A stretch of DNA of 64,000 bases from the NCBI GenBank assembly GCA_012845835.1, contig JABAKD010000016.1, positions 8,143,919-8,207,918 of the forward strand, written 5' to 3'. Origin of the DNA: Undaria pinnatifida. Its lineage: Eukaryota > Sar > Phaeophyceae > Laminariales > Alariaceae. A model generated the notes under the pieces. The model saw only the letters and a program-made list of their open reading frames with translations. It was not told where the DNA came from and ran no database searches. The position numbers and the translations under genes are program-made. This document shows positions 23,200 to 34,244 of this stretch, one piece after another (within the stretch, counting starts at the first letter, position 1; each line of letters begins with the position of its first letter).

Positions 23200-24041
23200 C
23201 TAGCTGTGCCCAATTCCGCCAACGCCTCCACCTCCTTTTCCACCGCTGCCAACAGCACCGCCGCCTCCGCTCGAACCGCTCCCAATGCCGCCAATTACAC
23301 TACTCGTGGTGGTGCCGCCACTACCGCCGCCGCCACCGCCGCTTGCTCCTACTCCTGCTCTCATTCCTGTTCCTGGCCCTCCTCCTCGTCCACTGTCTCC
23401 TAAGCCTCCGCCACCCATACCGGCGCCGCCATGACCGCTTGCACCGCCACCTTGTACGCCACCTTGTGCGCTAACACTAGCACCAGCGCCCCCGGGGCCG
23501 CCGTAAGCAGCAGCACCGACGTTCCCACCGCTCCCACCACCCCCGACGCCGCTCCTGCCATCCAAAGCTCTCATGCCGCCGACCGGGCGAGGCAACAGAC
23601 CGCCGCCACCACCACCACCACCGCCCCCGCCCCCCAACACTGCCCCGCCCCCGCCTCCCGACCCCCCAATGCCCCCGACCCCAACCTCACCCCTAAACCC
23701 TGCCCCACTCAGGATCCCACCCACACCTGCTACCCCCCCCCCCCCCCCCGACTCCAATCCCACCCCCGATCCCAATCCCACCCCCCACCCCGCCTCCACC
23801 CCCCCCACCACCTCTACCGCCACCGCCCACCCCCACCCCGTCGTTCGCCATCGCCGACGCATTCGCCGCCAAGTCGCTCCTGTTGGAGAACGTGAAGATG
23901 CGCGCGTCAAGGGTGATGCCGCACAGCTGCCGCGACTGCCCACCGCCACCACCGCCGCCGCCCGAGCGGGCCGGACCAAGCGGTGCCAAAAATAGACCCG
24001 CGTTAACGTCAAGCTGGGCCGAGAGGTCTAGGTCGCCCGTA
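23200..24041 (-). CDS. Gly-rich host exon, probable 3'-terminal coding exon of a minus-strand gene
   Basis: A polypyrimidine tract and CAG acceptor (24042-24044) precede an open frame beginning with one base of a split codon, then TGDLDLSAQLDVNAGLFLAPLG. ARIFTFSNRSDLAANASA follows. GC3 is close to 100 percent. After that the sequence is almost pure glycine with short non-Gly islands (RPVGGMRALDGRSG near the middle) and ends GGIGHS with TAG at 23200-23202. A 17-base C run (23733-23749) changes frame: the upstream frame stops at 23693, while the downstream frame is open to 23200. One extra base in that run would explain this. No domain is recognised. It lies on the same strand as, and downstream of, the WD40 exons at 28.3-40.7 kb and has the same poly-Gly style, so it may be the same gene. 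Intermediate exons were not found. Confidence 0.55.
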
Positions 24042-24044
24042 CTG

Positions 24045-24917
24045 AAAGAGGGGGGGGGGAGGGTCGGAGAGGCAGGCAGGAATGGGGAAAATGAGAGCGA
24101 GAGGTGAGGTGGAGTGGCGTGGGTAGGCACATGGCGAACGGTGGGAGAGGTCAGGGCCGGGCGGCGGCGGAGTCGGCACGAACGTGATAGGCTTACTGCG
24201 GCTGTAGTGATTAATTCACGCGTTGTCACTGCACGCATACACGTGTGTGCGCCATAAAACGATGAGCGTCGACTTTCACTAAAACGTTCGTCTTTGCATG
24301 ACCATTGTTCTTAAAAACTCCGGCAAGCGACTTCTACATGTGTCGCACCGTGGAAGCTTGTGGGAAGAGCGGGAGGATCGTCGGGCGGGGGGGGGGTACT
24401 ATTGGTTGAATCGACAGGGAACAAAGGCAAAACAGCCTCCCCAAAGAGAGCTCCAAAACACACTTGGTGGCATAAAACAGCCTGATTACAGTACAGCCGC
24501 AGCAAAAAAATGCAGAACTTCTACAGCGGCGCAAACCTCGATGAAGAAGCGTATACGTACAAAGGAAAAGGAGGGCTTGAATCGCCCCCCCGCCCCCATG
24601 CAACCCCATGTTTAGACTAGACCGTACTTCTTGTCCACGCCCGCCCATAGCCCACAAGAGAAAAAAAAGAGGACGTAAATCTCACCGGCACCCTGCGCTT
24701 CGAGACAGGCTAGACGCGATCCGACCCATCATGCCGCCTTGCGGAGCCCCCAGCGCATTGCTTCCGAGGGTGCCGTTGCTGACATTGCCCACGGAGTACC
24801 TTGTTTTCGGGGGTGCGCCAAGGGAGCGAGAGGGGATTTGAGATTTCCAAAATAGGTCCTCAACTTTTCAAGGAGGTCCTCAGGAGTGGGGCCGGGTGCA
24901 ACACGCGGGTGGTGCTT
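24045..24917. other. No gene recognised (probable intron or intergenic)
   Basis: It contains a G run, CT-rich stretches and short open frames without motifs. Confidence 0.4.
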
Positions 24918-24918
24918 C

Positions 24919-24979
<61 letters not shown>

Positions 24980-25090
24980 CGTTGTCGTTGTTGGTACACC
25001 AACTTATCGCCATGATCTGGACCATGGTTACAGGACAGGCTCCAGTAACTCTGAAGTCGAGGCATACCTCTGGAAATTCAAATAGACAAA
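24918..25090 (-). repeat. Retroposon-like repeat with (AAC)n tail, copy 1
   Basis: Read on the minus strand, a block containing ACTGGAGCCTGTCCTGTAAC (about 25028-25050) runs into an (AAC)n tract (24918-24992). The same block and tail occur at 49764-49940 in the same orientation. A unique body ending in a trinucleotide tail is typical of some SINE/LINE-type retroposons. Confidence 0.55.
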
Positions 25091-25207
25091 TGAACTCGTT
25101 CACCGAAGCAAATCTTACGCTTACGACACGACGTAATCATGAACTCAGAAATTGCTCTTCTTCACGAGCGCCCCCCACGCACACACCCGGCAGAGGGGGG
25201 GGGGGGG

Positions 25208-26236
25208 GGTACTCATTTGTTGCTTGCCTTAGTCATCTGACCATTTACCACGCATCCCTTCCGAGACGGAGCACCGTTCCTACTCCTAATGGAGGCACCT
25301 CCAACATTTGGGCGCTCATTACGATTTTTCCATATATTACATTCAAACTTTTTGCTCATCCTATCCCCTTCTTATTTCGCCGTCCGTGGCCACCATCTAT
25401 CTCCTAGGATAGCGACCGTTTTGTCGCTACTCTCTCGTCTACCAAACTCTTCCATGCCACTTTCGTCTAATTTCCTCGCCTCCTCCTCTAACACATCCCG
25501 TTCTCTTTGTATATTTCACATTCTCTCACTATGTGAGTCCTACTCTCTATTGTTGTGCCACACGGGCATATATTTGTAGCCACGTCCTCCTCCTCCCGGC
25601 TACTGGTATATCTCTTTCTTCTTTTTGGTAGGTCCAGGTCCCCTGCAAGAAATCGCAGTTTCAGCTTTTTCGCGTAGTTTATTGGGCCGTGCAATTACGT
25701 TTCCATTCGAATATATTCCTTATTCCTACTCCATCGATCCCCCGTATATCTCTTGAGTGTTTCTCCCCTTTTACCTTATTTCTTAGCGCTACGTAGACTT
25801 TCCCTTTCTTCTATCCTTTCTTTTACATCTGTCTTGTACCCACCAAATATCTCTATGGACAGTACCTCTTCTTGGTCTCCTAAATCTTTCCACATTTTTT
25901 CGGCAACGTGATCCCATCTTATTCCAGCTCGCCCTTTTGCTATTTTCTTCCATACAGTCTTATCAGCTATGGCTGGCAACCTCTTTTCTGGATTTTAAGT
26001 GGGTACATTTCTAGTTCTGCTCTTAATACTATATTACTCGTAGTACTTGAGCATCCTAGTATTTATTTAGCTGCTGTCATCTGCAATGTTTCCAGTTGTT
26101 TTACGAGTTTAACGTTTCCTTCCCATACTTCTCCTGCATACTCTAGCTTTGGTACAATCACATTAATCAGAATACATATTTTAATCCTAGTGTCAAGGTG
26201 CGAGTCCGTTAGGATCGCATCCATCTTGCCTACCTG
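25208..26236 (-). pseudogene. Non-LTR retrotransposon (LINE) 3' ORF2 relic, copy 1
   Basis: Several minus-strand frames together resemble the C-terminal part of a LINE reverse-transcriptase protein. KMDAILTDSHLDTRIKICIL...IVPKLEYAGEVWEG (26090-26236) matches the thumb-region pattern with PxxxY. WKKIAKGRAGIRWD..AEKMWKDLGDQ follows. Next comes a zinc-like ICPCGTTIESRTHIVRECEIY (about 25510-25575), matching the CxC...H...C motif near LINE C-termini. The end reads GRDAW.MV..LRQATNEY and runs into a G/C homopolymer at 25197-25207. Many stops and frameshifts are present. The same sequence recurs at 41.2-42.3 kb. Confidence 0.7.
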
Positions 26237-26393
26237 AGGGGGGGGGGGCAGGAGGCAGCGGTCCCGCCAAAATAAACTAGATCGACGGTACGGATCCGAT
26301 AACACGCCATCTAGAAAATGGCCTCGCCTTTTGTTGGAGTGGGGCAAAATATAATACAATCACCGTATCGCACGACATTATTTTTGTTCGATC

Positions 26394-26624
26394 CTTAATA
26401 CAACAGCAAGAACAGCAACTTTAACACTGACAACAGCAACAACTTCAACGGCATCGTCAACGACAACAACAACAACATACAAAATATACTAACACAAACC
26501 AATAACACCGCTGGTGAATTATGGACTCTCATAGATAACAGGGGCGAGTGCTTATATTAACACTGACAACAACAACGACAACAACAATAACAACAGCAAC
26601 AGCAACAACAACAACGGCATCGTC

Positions 26625-26658
<34 letters not shown>

Positions 26659-26712
26659 CCGCGGGTGAATTATGGACTCACATAGATAACAGGGGCGAGT
26701 GCATATCCAGCA
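26394..26712. repeat. AAC-rich microsatellite with 147-bp direct duplication
   Basis: Degenerate (AAC)n tracts occupy 26400-26480 and 26560-26657. The segment GGTGAATTATGGACTC...AGGGGCGAGTGC occurs at 26513 and 26660, giving a 147-bp period. Confidence 0.8.
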
Positions 26713-26935
26713 GCTTTTGAGACTACCGCCAGGCTGCTTGGAGCGAACAGTAACATGAAGCCCCTTGCACGCCGCAGAAAAACGATATTTCGGAGCTGGA
26801 TGGGCACAGCATGAGCCAATGGGCCCGTCCTGTTCTGTAATATCATTTTTCTGTGACGCATACGGAGCTGAGTATTGCTGTTGAATCCCAGCAATTGGGA
26901 AGTAGTCGCGAAAAAAAAAAGATGCTTGAGGTGTA
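26713..26935. other. No supported gene
   Basis: The minus-strand open frame across this segment is moderately Cys-rich but has no recognised motif and ends in the AAC array. Confidence 0.35.
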
Positions 26936-27385
26936 CTCGCCCTCGTCATCTATACAAAACACCAACGCCGACGTCAACGCCAACGCCAACAAACGAAACG
27001 CCAACATCAACAGCACCGACACCGATACCAACCGCAACACTTACAGCATCGGCGCAAGCAACACCAACACCACCACCGCCACCACCACCAACATCACAAC
27101 ACAAACACCAACACCAACACCAACATCTATAACAGACAACACCTACGTTAACAGCACCAGCACCGACACCAACCCCAGCACGTACAACATCGACAGCCAA
27201 CACACACCAACGGCACCACCACCACCACCACTGCTGCCACCACCGCCGCCACCGCCACCACCACCACCACCACCACCACCACCACCACCACCGACGACAA
27301 CGACAACGACAACACATACACCAATACCAACATATACAAACAACACCAACGTCAACGGCACCAACACCAACACCGGAACTAGCAG
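26936..27385. repeat. CAACAC/ACC-rich degenerate microsatellite
   Basis: Degenerate CCAACA-type units grade into a (CAC/CCA)n array at about 27208-27293 and back again. It produces Thr/Asn- and Gly/Val-rich pseudo-ORFs on both strands. Confidence 0.85.
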
Positions 27386-27840
27386 CGCCACCGAAAGAAG
27401 TTACCGTTCCCACGTTTTCTCCCTTTAACCCCCTACTACACAGAGAGACTTTCAAGCGGTTAAATATCACCCAAACGCCACCGCATGCACGCACCTAGAC
27501 AACCCGTTCGTGCCGAAAGCAACCCAGTCATCTATCCCCGGGGGGGGTATCCCAGAAACGCCGCTCGCCGACGGCAGAATCTTGCAACACATGAAAGCAA
27601 CGAAGGGGGAGTTGCATGCAGGCGGGGGGGTACAGACAAAGAAGGAGCACCCGAAGACAGGGTAAGGTAAAGTTGGCGGCGGTGGTGGTTAGGGGGGGGA
27701 GCCAGGGGGGTGGGGAACGGGGAAAGGAGAGGAGAAATGGGGGTACTGCTTGCCGAGCGCATACTTGGAGGGAGGGAGGGGGGGGGCAAGTGACACATTA
27801 CCTACAAATCCGCATAATAGTAGCATGCTCTTGGGCTGCC
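27386..27840. other. No gene recognised
   Basis: G-rich stretches (27690-27790) and short frames only. Confidence 0.45.
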
Positions 27841-27844
27841 CGCC

Positions 27845-28014
27845 ATGGACTCGAAGGACGTGGACGATAACAACAACACCAGCCCTGGCGGGTGTGTCAA
27901 GGAATCCAAGAAGAGCGGTCTCCCGACGGACACGCCTGTAGGAGAGCAGGACAACCACATGATGCCGGAGACATCACACGACCTGGACTTTGAAGAAAAA
28001 GTCCTCTGGCGGAC
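27845..28014 (+). CDS. Possible 5' coding exon, hypothetical acidic protein (weak)
   Basis: An ATG in good context (GCCATGG) opens a frame MDSKDVDDNNNTSPGG, followed by a charged, Asp/Glu/Lys-rich segment. A plausible splice donor (ACCG/GTAAAA) lies at about 28014-28018, just before the frame stops at 28042. No homologous family is recognised and no following exon was found. It lies within the span of the minus-strand WD40 gene. It could be a chance open frame. Confidence 0.25.
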
Positions 28015-28303
28015 CGGTAAAAAAGAAGCTTGCGCTCACTAGAATTCTACGCACGCGTTGTGTGTTAATCTAGCTCGGTTGCTGAAACAACGGTGCTGCC
28101 GTGGCAACGTTCCCAGTCCAATTCCTCCATGCGAGTCAACCCGACCCCCACCACGAAGAAGCTGTACAGAAGGACGTCGACGTTCAACAACGCGAAACTG
28201 TATGGAGTAATCATCGCGTACAGCCTCGGTCGCCCCAAAATAAAAACTCCCTAGTTGCAGTGAGCGTTCCTGTACCCACCGATACGCCAGCCGCTATTTT
28301 TAC

Positions 28304-28413
28304 CTGCTGGATGTCACCGGCGACAGGGTCTTGCAGCGTAACAAACGCCGACATCATCCGTACGTCGAACAGCCGCACACATCCCTCCCCGCATCCAACC
28401 GCCAGTACGACAT
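28304..28413 (-). CDS. WD40-repeat gene, exon (blade with LFDVR motif)
   Basis: The exon is bounded by a polypyrimidine tract plus GGCAG acceptor (28414-28416) and a CAG/GTAAAA donor (28301-28303). It is 110 nt: two bases completing a split codon, then 36 codons. It reads VVLAVGCGEGCVRLFDVR then MMSAFVTLQDPVAGDIQQ, a typical WD40 blade (small-Gly turn, then VRLFD in place of WD). Its start phase matches the donor of the exon at 36264-36408. Joined, the junction gives HEYISDVVLAVG, which fits the H..xI.D spacing of a blade. The Ty1/copia element at 28676-35651 lies in the intervening intron. The next exon downstream was not identified. The gene family (which WD40 protein) is not recognised. 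Confidence 0.65.
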
Positions 28414-28469
28414 CTGCCAGGAAGAAAGCGACCAAGCGCGCAACATCAACGTCGTCACCAGGCGGTCAG

Positions 28470-28675
28470 GAACACACAAGATGCACGACAAGGACAAAGA
28501 CAAAGACAAAGCTAAGCCAAGGGTACAGCCAAAGACGAAGGTCCACACAAAGACGACGACCAAGACTTCAGACACGGACAAAGCCCAAAACCAAGACCAA
28601 GACGAAATACCAGATGAAAGTCCAAGGCCAAGAGCAAAACACCAAGACTAAGATAAGACTAAGCAAGACCAAGAC
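28470..28675. repeat. AAGAC/CAAAGA-rich degenerate minisatellite in intron (left of copia-2)
   Basis: Degenerate GACAAAGACAAAG and CCAAGACCAAGA units. Similar sequence continues on the other side of the retrotransposon at 35652-36195, so the element split one repeat-rich intron segment. Confidence 0.75.
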
Positions 28676-29156
28676 TATTATGGATATTGTGGTATACCCC
28701 AGCACGGTGGCAGAGAGGCTGTGTCCCCGACGCTATAGTCGGGTTGGTGACACTGTGCAGTGGATAGCCTGGAAGACTCGAGTGCTTCCGTGTTGAGGAG
28801 AAGATGTAAATATGTTGTAAACACTGGCGCTTATGTGGCCAACACACACAGATAAACCGCAGACTATGCAGGAGTCCAGAAGTTGGCTGGGTACTGGAGA
28901 TGACCAGGATGACTACGATGCTAGACAATCCGGAGAATCCACATGAGAGAGTGGGCTACCTGGATATCAAGGCCACACGAGAGAGTGAGCTACTCGTCAA
29001 GGCAACAGAGAATCCTACAGAAGTAATTCCTCCGCATATTCATACGCACGTTACATACCAACCGACACATAACAGATCTACCATGATCTACGACGTACAA
29101 GTGCAGTACTACTGAACATTGACTCATACTGGCTATGTGCTAACATTTCCATAACA
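28676..29156 (-). repeat. copia-2 3' LTR (481 bp)
   Basis: On the minus strand it begins TGTTATGG and ends CCATAATA, an imperfect terminal inverted repeat. Roughly twenty differences from the 5' LTR are visible by eye, so the insertion is not very recent. Confidence 0.9.
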
Positions 29157-29365
29157 CTCCTCCTCAACGAAAGTTGCTCTGAATTGTACCAAAACTAATG
29201 ATGATAAATTTAAGCAAACAAATGCGTGTCATGCGTGTTTCAACCAAGTGATGATATTCATTGTTTTCTACACAACCAACTACAATCTTCAATCCTACGA
29301 AAGAAATCAAGAGTGTAAGCTAATTCCAAACAGACAGAGTCAAACAAACAAATTACTCATTTTCC

Positions 29366-31318
29366 TTAAAATTCGACGGTGGTGAACTTGTTGACGTCGA
29401 ACTTGTTGATGAGGTCCATAAGGTGCTTGAGCCTGTGCTTGTTGAAGTGCTTTGTACCGATGTCGGCGAGGTTGTCCTCCGTCGGGACGTAATGGATGGA
29501 GATCCTCCCCTCCGTTACCAGTTCTCGGATAAAGAAGAAGCGCAATGCGATGTGCTTGGTCCTCGAGCTGAAGGACCGGTTCCCCAATGCATGTAGGGTA
29601 GCCGTGTTGTCGCAGTACACGGGCATTTGTGCACACTCCTTCCCGAATCCAAGCTCCGTCAGCATGTTTGAGCAAAACACTGCTTCCTTCATCGCCAGGG
29701 CGGACGCGACCAGCTCCGCTTCCATGGTGCACATCGCAGTCAGACCTTGCAGCCCCGACCTGAAGCTCATCGGAGCGTTTGCCAGCATCGTCACGTAGCT
29801 TGAGGTCGACTTCCCGTTGTCAGGGTTGTTTGCCCAGTTTGAGTCCGAGAAGGTCGCGAGCTTAAAACCACGTTTCTTGTAGGTGATGCTGAAGTCGGTC
29901 GTTCCTGCTAGATAGCGAAGAGTATGCTTTGCCGCCACCATGTGCACCTTGCTGGGTTTCGCCATCAGGCGAGTCAGTTGGCCTGTCGCGTACATGATGT
30001 CATACCTTAGCACTTGCGCAATGTACATGAGCGATCCGACGATCCCTTGGTACTTGCGCGTCTCCTCCTCGTTGAGAAGTGTGTCCTCGGGCTGGTTGTT
30101 CGAGATTTCGGAGCCGTAACCAGGTGTACTAGTCGGCTTGCAGTCCGACATCCCGAACCGTTCAAGGATCGATTTGCAGTATGCCTCTTGGGAAATAGTC
30201 AAGGTACCTGCCTCGCGATCCCTCTTGATTTCCATTCCGAGTACAAGAGATGCTTCCCCCATGTCGGTCATTTTGAAGCGCTTTTGCAACTTCCCTTTCA
30301 CCATCGAAATGGCGTTAGAGTCGTTGCCGGTCAGGGGAAGGTCATCGACGTAGAGAGTCAGGTAGATCTTGGCCCCGTTGTGATCGTACAAATACACGCA
30401 CGGGTCTGACTTGAGTGCGACGAAGCCAATCTCGACAAGCACGGGATCGATGGTGTTGAACCAGTTGCCTGGGCTTTGAGCAAGTCCGCAGAGGCTCTTC
30501 TTCAGCTGCATTACCATGTCACCTCCATCCTTGTCCTTGACCTCGAAACCGGGTGGTTGTTCAACGAACACTTGTTCTTGGATGTCCGCGTAGAGGAAAG
30601 CGGTAGAAACATCTATCTGGTCGAAGATGAGGTTGAACTCCACGGTGATGCACACGACCATTCGCACGCTCTGGATCCTGCACACCGGAGCGTAGGTGCT
30701 GCCGTAGTCGAGTCCGGGAACTTGGTTCCAGCCCTGGGCCACGACACGCCCCTTGAAGGAGCCGTCGGCCTTGCGTTTGAACACCCACTTGGACTTGATG
30801 CGCTTCCTTCCCGAAGGGACGGCTGAGCGCGAAACGAGTTTGTAGACCTTGCGGTCGTTGAGGCTTTTCATCTCGCGTTCGGCAGCTGCGTTCCACTTCG
30901 CTGCGTCCGGTGAGGCCCGTGCTTCCTGGATGGTGCGAAGAACGTCTGGTTGCACTGCCCCTACGGCGTATGCGTATTCCGTGAATCCCAATGTGGCGTC
31001 CCTGTGCGCGACGTCAGGAAACTCCCCCATCGCGGGAAACGCGTACGAAAGCCGACGAAGCTCGCTGAGGGTCTTCTGGTTGGGCACGCGCGATATCGCC
31101 CGGGTAATCCTGGTGTCAGGAGGGGCTGACATGGAGCCGCGACCGCCACGAGAACCACGCCCACTCACCGAACCACGTCCACCACGCGTCGCGATCCCTC
31201 CCCGCGCAGATGCACCACGCGAAGAGCCACCGCGGGTGTCGCGCCCACCACGAGATGAACCACGCCCACACGCGGAACGACCCCGCGATGCAGCACCAAC
31301 TGGAGTAGATCCAGTACC
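29366..31318 (-). pseudogene. pol: copia-2 pol: reverse transcriptase and RNase H
   Basis: An uninterrupted frame of about 600 codons (from 31168) carries the complete Ty1/copia RT. The palm starts WNAAAEREMKSL and continues KSKWVFKRKADG, QIDVSTAFLYAD and SLCGLAQSPGNW. The catalytic YVDD lies at 30341-30352 (YVDDLPLTG). RNase H follows with FSDSNWA, an acidic MEAELVAS and YCDNTATLH, ending at VEF with TAA at 29366. Upstream of 31168 the frame continues through an Arg/Gly-rich linker to an in-frame TAG at 31319-31321. This is the best-preserved part of the element. RT and RNase H catalytic residues are all present, so the domain itself is not obviously dead. Confidence 0.92.
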
Positions 31319-32611
31319 CTACGTACCAGGCGGCGACGCAGGACCAGATGATGAACCGGCCGGAGCAGGACCGGAAGGTGATGCGGCAGGTGAAGGTGCA
31401 CCGTTACCCGACTCAGGAGGGCTGACTCCTCCAGGCGAGGCAAGGCTGTCGTCCGCAGGCGCATCCTCGGCGGCAGGAGAAGGATCAGCGGAGCTGAGCC
31501 CGAGGTCACGGTTGTTGACGGTGGAGATGTCCTCGAGAAGCTCGAGAACAGACGGGTCCCCGACGGCATGATTGGGAGAAAGCGCATCGACCGAGTGGTT
31601 GGTGGTGTAGTTGCGCACAGCTCGGATCATGTCGTTCTGGTCGGCGCAAGTGAACTCCCCGCCGTCAAAACCACGCTCGTCCAACGAAGGCGGCGCGGGA
31701 GTCGTTTCAATGAAGATAACGTTGCGACTCTCCCGCACCCGTCTCGTCTGAGCGTTGTAGAGACGGTAGGATTTGCTGTCCAGGCTGTAGCCCACCAACC
31801 GTCCTTCCCACGCACGGCTTTCCAACTTCTTGGTGTGCGTCTCTTCATGCACAAACGCCCGTGCCCCGACCACCCGAAGGTGTCCAAGGTGCGCGTCCTT
31901 GCCGTAGAGCGCCTTGTACGGCGTCCCGTTGTGCAAGGCTGCATGAGGAGTCCGGTTGCTCAGGTAGACCGCCGTGTGCATCAGTTCTCCCCAAAGAAGG
32001 CTCGGCAGCGTAGAATCAGCGAGCATGCAACGCACGATGTTCATGATCGTCCTGCCTGCACGCTCATTCGCTCCGATCTGCTGGGGGGTGTTCGGCGATG
32101 CAAATTGTAGCTGGATGCCGATGTCCAGGCAGCACTGTCGGTAGGCCGCGCTCGTAAACTCGGTTCCCTTATCCGCACGAAGCACGTGAATGCGCTCGCT
32201 GCGGGGGATGACGGTCCCCTTGTTGAACAACTCGGGGGCGTCAGTCGAGCAAGTCTTATCCTTCATGAGGACGACCTTCTTCCACTAGGTGTGTTGGTTG
32301 ACAAACTTGGCGGCGTATTTGAAGCCGCCCAACGCGGTAGGCGTGAAGGGACTAAGGGTATCGACAAATACGATCTGAAAGGCGCGTGAAACGCCGTAAA
32401 CGGCGTGCTTTGGGTGCGGCTGTTGAGAGCTCTTACCAAGAGGGCACGCACTGCAGTCCTGCACGTCGCCGGTGTAACCGATGCCGTTGGCCGCCTCCTT
32501 CCTCAACACATCCAAGCTCTTGCTGTTGATGTGCCCCATGCGCCGGTGCCAGAGACTAGCAGTCTCCACCCGCAAGGCAAGTCCGTCAGGAAGAGGTCTG
32601 CCGACCGCCAT
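31319..32611 (-). pseudogene. pol: copia-2 pol: integrase (two in-frame stops)
   Basis: Integrase inserts the cDNA copy. The pre-integrase HHCC zinc region reads LWHRRMGHINSKSLD and CSACPLGKS (about 32410-32560). The DDE core has Asp in IVFVDTLSP, Asp in LRADKGTEF (about 32170) and Glu in TPQQIGANERAGR (about 32060), all intact. The copia-type C-terminal region has GRLVGYSLDSKSYRLY (about 31790). Stops are TAG at 32285-32287, between the first and second catalytic residues, and TAG at 31319-31321 after a Pro/Ala/Ser-rich tail. Both are in the same frame as RT, so this was one polyprotein. Confidence 0.9.
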
Positions 32612-33323
32612 CCCCAGCGCCGAGCTTCACGGTGGTGGAGCAAGTGATCTTGCCGGTGTCATCCACTCCTCGGATTCTCATCGGGACGACTACGTCCCCC
32701 GACTCCAGCCTGGGGTTGTCCGGATAGAAGAGGGAGGCCACTCCATTCGACAGCGCAGCGGTGACGGAGAAGAGGTTGGTCCCCAGCCCCGGTACTAAGA
32801 CGACACGGAAGGAAACTTGCCTGTCGTGGCCGCTGTCGTCGGCGACGGTGCCGAAGAGAACCCCCGTCGTAACGCCGTGAAGAACGTGCTGCCCAGCGGC
32901 AATGATCGGGAGCGGGATCCGAAGGTCTTTAATGTCACGCATGTGAGCCCGCACGCCAGGCGTAAGCGCAGGATCTAGGTAATTGTCCGTCGCTCCGCTA
33001 TCCACCAACATCAGGATGGACGATCCGTCGGAGCGAAAAGAAGCGAGCGACGACTCCGCCGCAGAAGAAGCCATGAAAGCACCGAAGTACTCGGAAGGCA
33101 AGTGGTGGTCCCGCGCAAACGACGCGGATGAGGCAGACGCGGAAGCCACCGGCGAGGCGGTGGGAGCTGCAGAGGCGCCGAGAGCGTTGAAGGAGAACCC
33201 GAACGTGGTTGGTTCCGAAGGAGTTTGAGACGCCTGGGGCGCCGCCGCCTGAAACGGCTGCGCCAAGTGGGAGAAAATGGCCACACCGGCTGCCTGAAGC
33301 AGTGCCAGGTTCGCAGCCAACCC
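32586..33323 (-). pseudogene. pol: copia-2 pol: aspartic protease region
   Basis: Open frame with the retropepsin active-site motif MLVDSGATDNYLD (about 32990-33010), preceded by an Ala/Ser/Pro-rich linker. A frameshift near 32600 breaks continuity with integrase. An in-frame TGA (33324-33326) separates it from gag. Confidence 0.87.
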
Positions 33324-33326
33324 TCA

Positions 33327-34244
33327 AATCTCCTCTTGCTTCTTCTTGTTTCGGTTGTCCTGCTGAGCCTTGCACTCAGCATCGCTGTGCGTCTTCGTGC
33401 GGTGGAAGGAGCACCACTTGGACTGCCCACTCCCCCCACTTCCGCGCTTCTTGCCTGGCTTCTTCCCTTTCGTCGGTCGGGACGGCTGCGCAGACTTCGG
33501 ACAGTCTCGCTGGAAATGTCCAAACTCCTTGCAGCGGTGGCACTAGTCGCCGCTGGACGCGGCCATCGCGGCTCCCCTGCCCAAGACCGCGGGCCCCGCC
33601 GCCTTGCGCGACTGCTGGTCCACAAAAAAGCAGTTGGCCGTGTCCTGAAGACAGTCGACCAATGTAAATTCGTTTCAGTAGTGCATCTCCCGGATAAAGT
33701 GGAATGCCGGGGCAGACGTCAGGCCCGAGAGCATGATATCCAGGTAGTCTTCGTCTGATACTTTCTCCCCCAGAGTCTCGAGGCGGAGTTTGAGCTTGCA
33801 TCCCTTGGAGAAGAAGTCAACAGGATCACCACCCGCAACGTGCGTGAGGGCGAAGAGCTTCTTGTGGCACGCACGCCGAGCTTCCTGGGTGTGGGCGTCG
33901 AACCGCGCGTTCAGAGCCGCCCAAGCCAACTGTCCGTTGCCTTCGGCGCTAGTGCCCGCCTTTCGGTGAGCCTGAACGGTGATCCGCGCCGAGCCGGTAG
34001 TCGCGAAGAACAGGAGGCAGTAGAGTCGGCTGTCGGCCTTGTCCCAAGCGGTAACGTCGGCCAGAGTAGCAGCCAGAGGGTCTGGCCGGGCCGATCCGCG
34101 TAAGACCGTGAGAAGCTCCGGCGCATGGATGTTGATGACGTGCTCGAAGCTCTCCTTCCACACGCGAAAGATAGACCCAGAGCATTGTCTAATGGAAGCT
34201 AGTAAACGGTGGAGCCCAGAGCTAGAGCTTGGTGAGTACGTCAT
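33327..34244 (-). pseudogene. gag: copia-2 gag with two internal stops
   Basis: The frame starts at ATG 34244 (MTYSPSSSSG) and encodes a Ty1/copia capsid-like region (WKESFEHVINIHAPELL, AWAALNARFD, LTSAPAFHFIREMHY). TGA at 33675-33677 and TAG at 33543-33545 interrupt it. A CCHC zinc knuckle CHRCKEFGHFQRDC lies immediately after the second stop. Basic Lys/Arg-rich nucleocapsid tails and a second Cys/His cluster (CSFHRTKTHSDAEC) follow. Gag is continuous in frame with protease, so gag and pol were a single reading frame. Confidence 0.85.
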
